Source of the DNA: Candidatus Endolissoclinum faulkneri L2
Lineage (GTDB): Bacteria; Pseudomonadota; Alphaproteobacteria; Thalassobaculales; Thalassobaculaceae
NCBI RefSeq assembly: GCF_000319385.1
Contig: NC_019566.1
Location: 475,015 to 539,014, forward strand
Direction of reading: 5' to 3'
Length of the DNA stretch: 64,000 bases
The translations under genes and the position numbers were made by a program. The notes under the pieces are model-generated. The model was not told the origin of the DNA. It searched no databases and saw only the letters and a program-made list of their open reading frames with translations. Positions within the stretch are counted from its first letter, which is position 1. Every line of letters starts with the position of its first letter. Shown piece by piece: positions 53,761 to 62,866 of the stretch.

Positions 53761-54741
53761 TTAAGTATCAGCTAAGTATTTATTTTTTGTATCCTCTGCT
53801 GCGCCAATTGCCATGTACTTATTACGGCGTTCTTCGCGTAAAATATGACCGTCACGACCTATTAAATCCTTTAAATGCTGATCGATGGCTTCTTCTAGCG
53901 CTAGCAGTGCTTGATTATAGTCACGGTGTGCTCCACCAAGTGGTTCTTTGACTATGAAATCAATTACACCTAGCTTTTTAAGATTTTGTGCGGTTATTTT
54001 TAGTGCATCAGCTGCTTCTCTGGCGTGTTCAACTGAGCGCCATAGAATTGATGCACAACCCTCTGGTGATATCACTGAATAAATTGCGTGTTCTAGCATT
54101 AATACTTTATTAGCTGCAGCTAGAGCTACTGCTCCACCAGAACCACCTTCGCCTAAGATTGTAGCGACTAAAGGCACTCGTACGTTAAGGCATGTCTCAA
54201 TTGCTCGAGCAATAGCTTCTGCTTGACCACGCGCTTCTGCATCAATGCCGGGATAAGCACCAGCAGTATCAATAAAAGTTAAAATTGGCATCCTAAAACG
54301 ATCAGCGAATTTCATAAGCCTTCTAGCCTTACGATAACCTTCAGGCCGAGCCATACCAAAATTATGATGCACACGTTCTTGTGTAGTAGCTCCTTTTTCG
54401 GTGCCGATAACTATAACTGAACGTCCCTTAAAACGTCCTACACCACCCACGATCGCCGGATCTTCGGAAAATAATCGATCACCAGCTAATGGAACGTATT
54501 CTTTAATTAGATGATTAATAACAGTCTGAGCGTGGGGACGTTGAGGATGACGCGCAATCTGCACTTTTTGCCATGGCGACAATTTTTGATATATAATATT
54601 AAGTTGTCGTTTAATTTTTGCTTCTAATTTCGATACCTCTTCGGCGATTTTTAGTTCACCATCACTTGATAGGTGGCGAAGTTCTTCGATCTTACTTTCT
54701 AAGTCGGCGATTGGTTTTTCAAAATCAAGGAAATGACGCAT
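53761..54741 (-). CDS. accA: Acetyl-CoA carboxylase carboxyltransferase subunit alpha
   Basis: Partner of AccD. About 326 residues with the start MRHFLDFEKPIADLESKIEE-type helix, ARHPQRPHAQTVINHL, GRFKGRSVIVIGTEKG, FIDTAGAYPGIDAEARGQ and LGEGGSGGAVAL, all typical. The ATG at 54741 is chosen because the sequence then begins as family members do; the upstream 20 codons carry no similarity. GGGAG lies 12-15 nt before it. It is separate from accD by 1.6 kb, with both on the minus strand. Confidence 0.95.
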   Translation of the reverse strand: MRHFLDFEKPIADLESKIEELRHLSSDGELKIAEEVSKLEAKIKRQLNIIYQKLSPWQKVQIARHPQRPHAQTVINHLIKEYVPLAGDRLFSEDPAIVGGVGRFKGRSVIVIGTEKGATTQERVHHNFGMARPEGYRKARRLMKFADRFRMPILTFIDTAGAYPGIDAEARGQAEAIARAIETCLNVRVPLVATILGEGGSGGAVALAAANKVLMLEHAIYSVISPEGCASILWRSVEHAREAADALKITAQNLKKLGVIDFIVKEPLGGAHRDYNQALLALEEAIDQHLKDLIGRDGHILREERRNKYMAIGAAEDTKNKYLADT

Positions 54742-55725
54742 ATAACAAATATACTCCCTAACGCTAAAGGTTATTGTAGCAATACTAGTATTTTTCCTCA
54801 AGCGTAACTAGCAACAATTTTGCTATTGCTCTATTAGGCTGTTGTAAAATCATTTAAAATTATAAGTTTTTGTTTAATAAATTTTCAGTATGGATCTGAT
54901 TAAGCATAGCAAACTATAGGGCAATCATTGTCAATATATAATTAACTTCAAGTAAAAGCGAATAAATTTTTCTCTGTTAGTAGCAGTTGAAATTAATAAT
55001 ATGGGAAAATACAAAAGTTATGCAACTAAACTTGCTGTTTGCTAATCTAGGCAAGTCTTTTTACAAAGTAAACATCCATAATGGGTGAATGTTGATTACA
55101 AATCATTGTTTCAATTGCACGATTAACATCATAGTTAATAATAAGTTATTTTCAATATTTGATAATATTGTATGTGTACCTCAAATAAAATCGTTAGCCT
55201 AAACTGCAGTTTGTTTAAATATTACTTCGATAAGTAACGCAAAATCTTAGCTTATAAAGAATACAAAAATTTTTATAAAAATATAATAAAATGCGTGTAA
55301 GCATTAATAATAAATTTAGCTTTTTAACTGACTAAACTAATCATTAGGTATAGTCTTTAATAATTAATCTTAGGATTCTTGACTAATCACAACCTTTTCG
55401 TTTTTTTTAACAAATATTAAATTAAATAGCGCAGCATATGCTTTGAATTTTTAGATAGAATTTATTTGAATCATACTATAATCAATTCAACTACAATGAG
55501 TAATCAAGCTTTGTTACAACTTACTTTAATCCAATAAGACATTATTATTTATGCTGAATCAGAGTACATTATCATATACCAATACTAAACATCTAATATT
55601 TACATTAGGTTATGATCTAACCTAGACTGAGTGCAATTATATTGCAGCTATTTTACTTTCTAGTCGAATGGCGGATTTTCATAATTCTGCTTGATACAAA
55701 AGTAAACCAATTGAAAGGATTACAT
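54742..55725. other. Divergent spacer between accA and the NYN gene
   Basis: AT-rich and without any gene I can support. Promoters for both neighbours should be here. No long inverted repeat is seen. Confidence 0.5.
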
Positions 55726-56418
55726 ATGCTATTTTATCCAGATGATCGGATTGCTCTCTTTATAGATGGAGCCAACCTCTATTCTGCTGCGCGATCGCTG
55801 GGATTTGATATCGATTACAAACGTCTTCTCGATCTGTTTGTAAGTAAGGGGAGATTAATTCGCGCATTTTATTATACAGCAGTGCTCGAAGAGCAGGAGT
55901 ATTCACCAATTCGCCCCCTCGTTGACTGGCTCGACTACAATGGTTATACCCTAGTAACTAAACCAGCCAAAGAATTTACTGATGGGGCCGGACGTCGTAA
56001 AGTAAAAGGAAATATGGATATAGAACTTGCTGTGGACATGATGACAATGGTCGATTTAATCGATCATGTAGTTCTTTTTTCTGGCGATGGTGATTTCCGC
56101 TCGTTGATTTCCGCAGTACAGAACAAAGGGGTAAGGGCGTCAATCGTTTCCTCAATTCGCACTCAACCTCCAATGATTGCCGATGAATTGCGCCGTCAAG
56201 CAGATCAGTTTATTGAACTAGATCAAATTGCTTCAGATATTGAACGTATTCACCAGCCTGATAGAGGAGATGAACAACAAGATCAATCTAGCCCATCTCT
56301 TGATGCCTACATAGAACCTTATAATAATCTTGCCGATGATTATATCAAAGATAATGATTCTGGTAACAGTAATCAATCTGAGATAGTTAGTCAAATATTG
56401 CCTAGTCAAAATGATTGA
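55726..56418 (+). CDS. NYN domain (LabA/DUF88) putative RNase
   Basis: The 230-residue product has the NYN fold of PIN-like nucleases. Predicted metal-binding acids lie in ALFIDGANLY, KGNMDIELAVDMM and VLFSGDGDFRSLI. The C-terminal 60 residues are acidic and low-complexity. I chose ATG 55726 because AAAGGA precedes it by 6 nt; the longer frame from 55642 has no homology. It is followed by a uracil-DNA glycosylase gene 30 nt on. In alphaproteobacteria this gene commonly neighbours smpB and dapA, suggesting an RNA-quality role alongside SmpB (inference). Confidence 0.85.
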   Translation: MLFYPDDRIALFIDGANLYSAARSLGFDIDYKRLLDLFVSKGRLIRAFYYTAVLEEQEYSPIRPLVDWLDYNGYTLVTKPAKEFTDGAGRRKVKGNMDIELAVDMMTMVDLIDHVVLFSGDGDFRSLISAVQNKGVRASIVSSIRTQPPMIADELRRQADQFIELDQIASDIERIHQPDRGDEQQDQSSPSLDAYIEPYNNLADDYIKDNDSGNSNQSEIVSQILPSQND

Positions 56419-56448
56419 TAATACTTGTTATTGTGTGGTTTTTAGTCA

Positions 56449-57099
56449 ATGAATAAAAAGGCACTGAGCGATCCGCCAATGGATTGTTTACTCTGTCCGC
56501 GACTGGTAGAGCTTAGAGATGAAAACAGAATACTATACCCTCATTACTATAACGCACCTGTGCCTAGTTTTGGTGATATCAATGCAAAACTTCTTGTAGT
56601 TGGAATGGCCCCTGGGCTAAGGGGGGCAAACCGTACAGGACGACCATTTACTGGAGATTACGCTGGTGATTTACTTTATAGTACTATGCTAAAATTTGGC
56701 TTTGCAAGAGGTAATTATGATAAAAGGTTGGATGACAATCTTTTTCTAATTGACTGTCGAATAACCAATGCAGTTCGTTGTGTGCCTCCAAAAAACAAGT
56801 TAACAAGCCTAGAGATTAACAATTGCCGCTCATTTCTTGAACTAACAATTAAAGAGATGCGATCTCTTAAGGTGATTATGGCGCTCGGCTCTACCGCACA
56901 CAGTGCAACATTATCTGCACTTGGTTATAGAAAGTCATCAGCTAAATTTTGTCATAATATGCCACATGGGCTAAACAATGGCCTTATATTAATCGATTCT
57001 TATCATTGCTCACGTTATAATACGCAAACAGGGTTGCTAACCACAGCCATGTTTCATCAGGTATTTTCACAAGTGCGTAATTTGCTTAGTTTAGCATAA
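56449..57099 (+). CDS. Family 5 (UdgB-type) uracil-DNA glycosylase
   Basis: DNA repair glycosylase that removes uracil and some deaminated purines. It has 216 residues. The family 5 motif GMAPGLRGANRTGRPFTGD starts at residue 52 and lacks the polar catalytic residue of family 1, as expected. Four cysteines (13, 16, 111, 126) can hold the 4Fe-4S cluster. The late motif reads SYHCSRYNTQTG (186-188 = His-Cys-Ser), where relatives usually have HPS. Probably cotranscribed with the NYN gene. Keeping uracil repair matters in a genome drifting to high AT. Confidence 0.88.
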   Translation: MNKKALSDPPMDCLLCPRLVELRDENRILYPHYYNAPVPSFGDINAKLLVVGMAPGLRGANRTGRPFTGDYAGDLLYSTMLKFGFARGNYDKRLDDNLFLIDCRITNAVRCVPPKNKLTSLEINNCRSFLELTIKEMRSLKVIMALGSTAHSATLSALGYRKSSAKFCHNMPHGLNNGLILIDSYHCSRYNTQTGLLTTAMFHQVFSQVRNLLSLA

Positions 57100-57505
57100 A
57101 ATATTTATTTGAGTTTACTTTTGTTTATTTGGAATGTTTTACCTAAAAAAAACAAGCGGATATCAAATGCATAAAGACTATATATAAATTAATTTCTCAA
57201 AATAAGAAGCATATGTGGCTAATCAAAATAATCTTTACTTATTAAAGAGACAAAGAGCAAGTACTATACCTAATCATTTATTTCACTAGTATAGATAATC
57301 ATTATGATTATCTATACTATATTACTAATATAGAGTAGATAAATACAGATTGTATAAGTATAGACGTTTATCTATAAGAATAGATCAATAATTCAAAATT
57401 AATTATTTTTCTGCCTCTACAAAGGCAGGCCTAAAATACTTATCAAGTGATAATTTTCATAATGTTTCTTTAAGAATTGCTGAGTACATAATATTGCGCA
57501 TAGCT
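57100..57505. other. Convergent spacer between UDG and smpB
   Basis: It contains the 15-bp hairpin at 57287-57319 and no gene. Confidence 0.55.
57287..57319. terminator. Candidate bidirectional terminator between UDG and smpB
   Basis: TAGTATAGATAATCA (57287-57301) pairs perfectly with 57305-57319 around TTA. It lies midway between convergent stop codons. The stem is AT-rich with no clear U-tract. Confidence 0.5.
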
Positions 57506-57976
57506 TCATTTGTTTTTTCTTAAAAGCCGAGCCTTTCTGCGTTCCCAGTCTCTTTTTTTAATTTCTTGACGCTTGTCGAGTATTTTTTTGCCACGAGCAA
57601 CACCAATTTGTAACTTAGCAATGCCACGATCGTTAAAATATATCGATATTGGCACCAAAGTATAACCTTGTTGCCGAATCATTCCAAACATACGGTCACG
57701 CTCTTTACGATGAACAAGTAATCGACGCACTCGCCGTGGATCGTGATTAAATACTCCTCCGGATCTATATTGGGGAATATGTGAGTTAATAAGAGCTAAT
57801 TCACCATTGTCATTGCCGGCATATGACTCGTTAATTGATGAACAACCCTCACATAGAGATTTTACCTCTGAGCCAGTCAGTATAATACCAGCTTCAATAG
57901 TATCTTCAATTATATATTTATACCTTGCTTGTCGATTGTTAACAATCTTTTTGCGGGCACCATGCCTCTCATCCAT
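57506..57976 (-). CDS. smpB: tmRNA-binding protein SmpB
   Basis: SmpB carries tmRNA to stalled ribosomes. The 156-residue product has NNRQARYKYIIEDTIEAGI, GSEVKSLCEG, the INSHIPQY region, the DPRRVRRLLVHRKE motif and the basic C-terminal tail that enters the mRNA channel (KKRDWERRKARLLRKNK). I chose ATG 57976 because AAGGGAGG precedes it by 7 nt; an ATG ten codons upstream would lack this signal. The tmRNA itself is not in this window. Confidence 0.95.
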   Translation of the reverse strand: MDERHGARKKIVNNRQARYKYIIEDTIEAGIILTGSEVKSLCEGCSSINESYAGNDNGELALINSHIPQYRSGGVFNHDPRRVRRLLVHRKERDRMFGMIRQQGYTLVPISIYFNDRGIAKLQIGVARGKKILDKRQEIKKRDWERRKARLLRKNK

Positions 57977-58100
57977 GGCAAAACCTCCCTTATTTTTGAG
58001 ATGCATAAGTTGAGCAATGGTTTTATAGCTTGTCTATTTCGTTAAGCAAATACTAATAAGCTTTACTTTTGTATTGAACTTTGCATTTTTATAAAATGCA

Positions 58101-59003
58101 TCAACTGATTAACCCGGCTTGGCACATCGCATTTTTAATCATTGCCTTGCTTTCATCCGCTATTTCACTAATTGGCAAGCGAGATGTTGATTCGCAGATT
58201 CCTAACAAACTTGCTGCGTATTTAACCGGACCTGGGCTACTTTCACAAAATAATGCTTCATGTAGCGGCTGCAGTTGTTCATTAATAGTGAATGCGGTAT
58301 CCAAATCACGATTTTGCCAGGCGATATGCAAATCAAAAAGCTGCCTAGGAGCGATATTAGCAGTAACCGAGATACATCCATGACCTCTATGAGATAAGTA
58401 AGGTAGCACAGAGGCGTCTTCTCCACTGAGTTGGCAAAAATTTCTTCCCATTGCCATACGATATTTTATAGGGCGAACAAGGTCAGCGGTAGCATCTTTG
58501 ACTCCAACGATATTTTTAAGTTGTTCATAGCAGCGTTTCATTGTTACAAGCGACATATCTATGGCTGAACGGTTTGGTATATTGTATATAATTATCGGAA
58601 TATCTATAGCGTTATTAATTGCTTCGAAATGCCTAAACATACCTTCCTGGGTTGGTTTGTTGTAATATGGTAAAACATGTAAAACTGCATCAGCACCTGC
58701 TTTTGCAGCATGTAAAGTGAATTCGATTGCTTCATTCGTTGAATTTGATCCAGCTCCAGCGATAATCGGTATTCGACCTGCAGTTTGTTCTATGCAAATT
58801 TCTACAATTCGTTTATGCTCTTTATGGCTAAGAGTGGGGCATTCACCAGTAGTGCCTGCTGGTACTAAGCCTTGGGTACCTTGTTCTATTTGCCAATCTA
58901 TTAATTTTCGAAATGATTGTTCATCCACCTTATCGTTTTTAAAAGGCGTTATCAAAGCAACAAGTGATCCCTTAAATAAGGGTTGTTCTACTCTAGAATA
59001 CAT
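58101..59003 (-). CDS. dapA: 4-hydroxy-tetrahydrodipicolinate synthase
   Basis: DapA makes the lysine/diaminopimelate precursor from pyruvate and aspartate semialdehyde. About 300 residues with AGTTGECPTLS, the tyrosine pair in LPYYNKPTQEG, YNIPNRSAIDM and the Schiff-base Lys169 in VGVKDAT. The usual VPGR motif reads IPNR here, a mild deviation. I chose ATG 59003, with GGAG 6 nt before it, over the TTG at 59015. Stop to smpB start is 124 nt, so the two may be cotranscribed. Retained DAP synthesis implies peptidoglycan or lysine provision. Confidence 0.95.
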   Translation of the reverse strand: MYSRVEQPLFKGSLVALITPFKNDKVDEQSFRKLIDWQIEQGTQGLVPAGTTGECPTLSHKEHKRIVEICIEQTAGRIPIIAGAGSNSTNEAIEFTLHAAKAGADAVLHVLPYYNKPTQEGMFRHFEAINNAIDIPIIIYNIPNRSAIDMSLVTMKRCYEQLKNIVGVKDATADLVRPIKYRMAMGRNFCQLSGEDASVLPYLSHRGHGCISVTANIAPRQLFDLHIAWQNRDLDTAFTINEQLQPLHEALFCESSPGPVKYAASLLGICESTSRLPISEIADESKAMIKNAMCQAGLIS

Positions 59004-59087
59004 ATTTTTCTCCAATGCAGCAGCTATGATTAAAATTAAACATGCAGTACTCTGCCTAGCTAAATTCTATAATGAAATCTTATTTAC

Positions 59088-59140
59088 TAATTTGCTGATA
59101 TTAAAAAAGAAATTTTATCTTTTTTAATATCAGCAAATTA
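59088..59140. repeat. Perfect inverted repeat, 23-bp stem, 7-nt loop, upstream of dapA
   Basis: Arms 59088-59110 and 59118-59140 are exact reverse complements. It lies 85 nt upstream of the dapA ATG, so it would be in the dapA leader or promoter region. On both strands one arm begins or ends with a run of six A or T inside the stem. I do not see a lysine riboswitch core here. Confidence 0.75.
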
Positions 59141-59409
59141 TTCAGGATAAAGTTTAAATTATTTTTTTAAAATTTATCAAACCACTTGCAGGAAAGTTAT
59201 GACTAATAAGCTTTCAAACAATTTTTGAGTTAATTTTAAAGTTTTTTCAAAAAAGTATGAATTCCATAGATTTTTCTTGGCATTAATGTAGTAATCTAGA
59301 GTTATATAATAATACGTTGGATATTGAGCTTGTTAGTATAATACTGCTATTAATGGTTTAACCTATTGTGTCTTATATTTTTGATATTCAATGTCTTTTC
59401 ATTAATATT

Positions 59410-59442
59410 AACTACCACACTTAAATTTTAAGTGTGGTAGTT
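59410..59442 (+). terminator. Hairpin with T-tract, terminator-like
   Basis: AACTACCACACTTAAA at 59410-59425 pairs with 59427-59442 (about 14 usable pairs once the tip opens), followed by TTTT. It looks like an intrinsic terminator on the plus strand, but no plus-strand gene lies upstream. It may be the remnant of a lost transcription unit. Confidence 0.5.
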
Positions 59443-60206
59443 TTGGTGAAGCAATATTACTTTTGTCAAGCTTGGGAGGTTTGTTGGATGATAAACGTTG
59501 GTATTCCGGTTTTGCTGGTATCAGTAAGTTAAACTTTCTACATAATTCTTTTAATTGTAACGATCAGTTATTGATGATATTTTTGCTGTATATCATGGTA
59601 AAAGCATTGAATTTGCAAAAAAATTTTTCTATCATTGATAGATGATGCTCAGCTCAACGAGCCAAGATAAGTTTTAATTATATGTTCTGAATGATTAATT
59701 GTCATCTCGTTTTAGCAAAAGTTGAGCTTTTAAAGTAAGCCCCCTACTATTCAAAAAAATTATACTGACTACAACAAAAAGTTAATTATTTTTACGTGGT
59801 AGTTTTTAGTCTTTCAAATAACAGTATAGACTGTACATTAGTAAAATATTTTAGTAGCAAACAAATTGTTGTAATTTTCAGATTTAAATCTATAGGAAAA
59901 TAACTATGGACTTGATCTTAACCTTAAAGCTAAAGAGAAAATGACTAACTATATCACTTGTATATTTGTTAAACTATTTTGAAAAAGCTACTTTGTACTG
60001 TTTAATCTTGCTACTAAGCGACAATTAATCGCTTAAATATTGATATCTTATCTAGCTCTCTAATTTAGTTAACATTTTATCATTAAAGAACGTTCTGTAA
60101 ACAATTAGTTATTTTTTTTGTACCAGGCAGTTAAGTTATCTAAAAAATATTATGTGAACTGTTGGAAAATAATATCAAAAGAAAATAATGTAAAAGATTA
60201 TCCTTG

Positions 60207-61394
60207 TTATTTGCGTAGCAAAAATTCACGACCAACTTTTACCCGTGACTCGCCGTTATAATCAACTATGTCTGCAGTTGCATAGGTTTCACTCCATTTA
60301 TCAGGTAAAAAAGATCCTGTTCCAATTACGTCAACTGGAGCCTTGGCAAGTGCCATAATTCTACACTTTTCTGGGCCAAATCCCGAGGAAGCAACAATAG
60401 GAACGTTGGGAAAGCCGGCAGCATTTAGGCATTCGCGCATTGACCAAATCGCTGCTGCTGATACGCCAGTACCGATTAGAGCACGCAACTCATCCTCTGT
60501 TCTATAACCGCGAATTGCTTCTGGTGCGTTACGGTCTAACACAGCGTAAGACTTTGCGGTATCTAATCCTTCAATATATCTGCCTCCATGTGTGTCTAGT
60601 CGTACAGCAAGTTTACCTTTTTTTGCTAATTCTGGAAAACGATTCGTTACAGCAAGCGCGTCAGTAATTTCTTTGCCAAAATAATCTACTAATACCGTTA
60701 TATTTTTAGTTGGGTGAGTTTCGTGAAAAATTTCAGTAGCGCGTAAAGTAGAACCGGCATAACCGATTAGTGCATGAGGCATGGTGCCGAATCCACTGTC
60801 TTGATCAAAGTAATGAGCTGTAGCATCAGTAGCGTTTCCGATAAAACCTATGGCACCAAATTTCTTTTTTGCCTTGGTAGATCCAACACTAGCACCATAG
60901 GCCATTATTTCAGCCATTTCCGTGCCAGCGCAATGTCTTGCATCGACAGCAAGAAAAGCTGTCTTTGGTAGTTCAACGCACATAGTATAAGCATTGTAGG
61001 CTGCGACGCAAGCAGCTCCCAGCTTTTGCAAATACTGAGTTTCTAAATCTACCAAGTGAAAAAGTGATCCAGTAATGTAGAGCATTGGCTCACCTGCTCC
61101 TACCCAGCAGCCCTCTCTGTGCAGGATCTGGATATCAACTCTTGCGCCACGCTCACCCATTACCCATTTTAACCATTCAACCGATATTTTAGCTGCACAG
61201 GTAACAGGACGACGCATAAATACAGCGTACGTTACTTTTTTGTCACCAAAAGCAGCAACACACTCTTTGGTTAGAGTGAAATACTTATCAGTATACTTCG
61301 CAAGGGTTGCAGATGTTGGATGGCGTATAGTAGTTGGCCATTTTTTGTTACTTTGGCTCAAGCATTTATGCTCATTATGTTTGATTATGCTCAT
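60207..61394 (-). CDS. Nicotinate phosphoribosyltransferase-like protein
   Basis: This salvages nicotinate into NaMN for NAD synthesis. The 395-residue product matches the shorter NAPRTase group rather than classical PncB. It shows the QDSGFGTMPHALIGYA stretch with the catalytic His region, VDYFGKEITDAL, the barrel strand RLDTHGGRYIEG, ASSGFGPEKCRI and the phosphate-binding DVIGTGSFLPD. Two cysteine-rich stretches at the N-terminus are unusual. ATG 61394 has no strong Shine-Dalgarno. Single gene. If de novo NAD genes are gone elsewhere, this could be the route to NAD from host nicotinate (inference). Confidence 0.85.
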   Translation of the reverse strand: MSIIKHNEHKCLSQSNKKWPTTIRHPTSATLAKYTDKYFTLTKECVAAFGDKKVTYAVFMRRPVTCAAKISVEWLKWVMGERGARVDIQILHREGCWVGAGEPMLYITGSLFHLVDLETQYLQKLGAACVAAYNAYTMCVELPKTAFLAVDARHCAGTEMAEIMAYGASVGSTKAKKKFGAIGFIGNATDATAHYFDQDSGFGTMPHALIGYAGSTLRATEIFHETHPTKNITVLVDYFGKEITDALAVTNRFPELAKKGKLAVRLDTHGGRYIEGLDTAKSYAVLDRNAPEAIRGYRTEDELRALIGTGVSAAAIWSMRECLNAAGFPNVPIVASSGFGPEKCRIMALAKAPVDVIGTGSFLPDKWSETYATADIVDYNGESRVKVGREFLLRK

Positions 61395-62866
61395 AGAACT
61401 ATTCGATTGCTAGTAGTAATATTAGCAGATTATTAAGAACACTGATATAATCTCAGGCTTATCGAATGATTCGCTGCCTTAACATTGAATTTATTGGGAT
61501 GTAATAGATTAATGGAAGGAGTATATTTAATTTTAGTATGTAATTTGTCAGTTTAATGCGCACTACATGGTTTTGTTAATAATACTTACGGATGGTTCAA
61601 CTTGGTCATTAAATAAAGCATTTTTGAGCTATGGATTTAAGTTATACTTTTCATCATTGACTGTTTTTTATATTAAAACAGTTTTTGCTTGAGCGATGTA
61701 CATAAGCTTTACTGTCATTTTATCTAAGTATCAGATTATCAAACCATTATATTTGATTACGCAAGCATTAACTAACCATTAGTCGAATTATAATTGAATA
61801 AGCTAAAATTAAATTGTACAAAGCAAGGCAAAAGATGGAAATCTATCTTTCTATGTTATTGTAAATAATAAAGTACTTAGTTTTTGTTTCTCCAGTAAAA
61901 TGCACAATTATTTGATCAAATTGGTGAATAATTTATTTAATTTTATTAATTTAAAATTATCAAAAGGTGAATATACTGCTGTTAAATTATTTTGATCAAG
62001 CTATAAGAATAAAATTTCTATTTTTATGTGGACTTATACATAATACATTATTAAATTTAGTAAAGATCAATTATGCAAACATTTTTATCGAAAACCAGCA
62101 ATAATTAACATTATTTTTTTATTATACGTACAAAACATAATTAATTTTTTAATTACTTGCTAAAAGCAAGTTTAATACACTAGGTATGTTTCTAATTTTA
62201 TTATATAATTAAGCTATATTTAAATCCAGAAACATTTAAAAATAGCAATAATTTTAGATTATTATGTTTTAATGTATTAGCAATGTCTTTTTTTTTTACA
62301 AAAAAACAGAAATAATGATAACAATCAATACTCATAGAGTATAACATTGGTTATGTAGTTAAGCTATTTTAATTCGTCAGATTATACAAATGCCTATTCT
62401 TTTAATAAGTAAGTCCTATAATTAAAGAGCAATGGCGATCTATCTTATAGATAACACACAATTTCTACAATGCAAAAAGTATTGCAGTTGAAGTTATAGT
62501 TATAAAGAGTTCCTTTATTATGATGACTAAATTATTACCTCTCATAGAAAGGTTAACGTAATAAAATTATCATCTTTATACCCAAAGATACAATTATATG
62601 TTTTAAAGTTACGTTTCAGTACAGACTAAGAAAAAGATTGTTAATTAAAATAATAAACCGATACTAGCAAAAAGCATGATCAATTTTCAAATTGATTGCA
62701 TCAAAAAAAAACTTAATTCAAGATTATTATAGTTAAATTAACAACAGCAAGATTGTCTTTAATGATTAAAAAAAATATTACAGCAAGGTATTGTAATTTT
62801 GTTTACACTTGGAGTAAGTTTTGTAGTTAAGGTTGTTTTATGAAGCAACGTTTGCTTGGTAATTGG
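61395..62866. other. 1.5-kb AT-rich spacer between the NAPRTase and RNase J genes
   Basis: No gene found. Short hairpins: ACTTGC/GCAAGT at 62155-62171 and ATCAATTT/AAATTGAT at 62679-62696. The latter lies about 170 nt after the RNase J stop on the minus strand. Confidence 0.5.

Larger units (their letters stand above)
59004..60206. other. Spacer upstream of dapA with two strong hairpins and a possible relic
   Basis: It contains inverted repeats at 59088-59140 and 59410-59442. A plus-strand frame at 59463-59645 begins with LGGLLDDKRWYSGFAGI, which looks more protein-like than its surroundings but has no family I know and degrades into AT-rich sequence. I do not call it a gene. Confidence 0.45.

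Noticed and set aside
59004-59145. Lysine riboswitch upstream of dapA
   Set aside because: There is a single perfect hairpin only, without the multi-helix core of the L-box.
59463-59645. 60-codon frame upstream of dapA
   Set aside because: The first 17 residues look protein-like, but the rest degrades and no family could be named; left as a possible relic.
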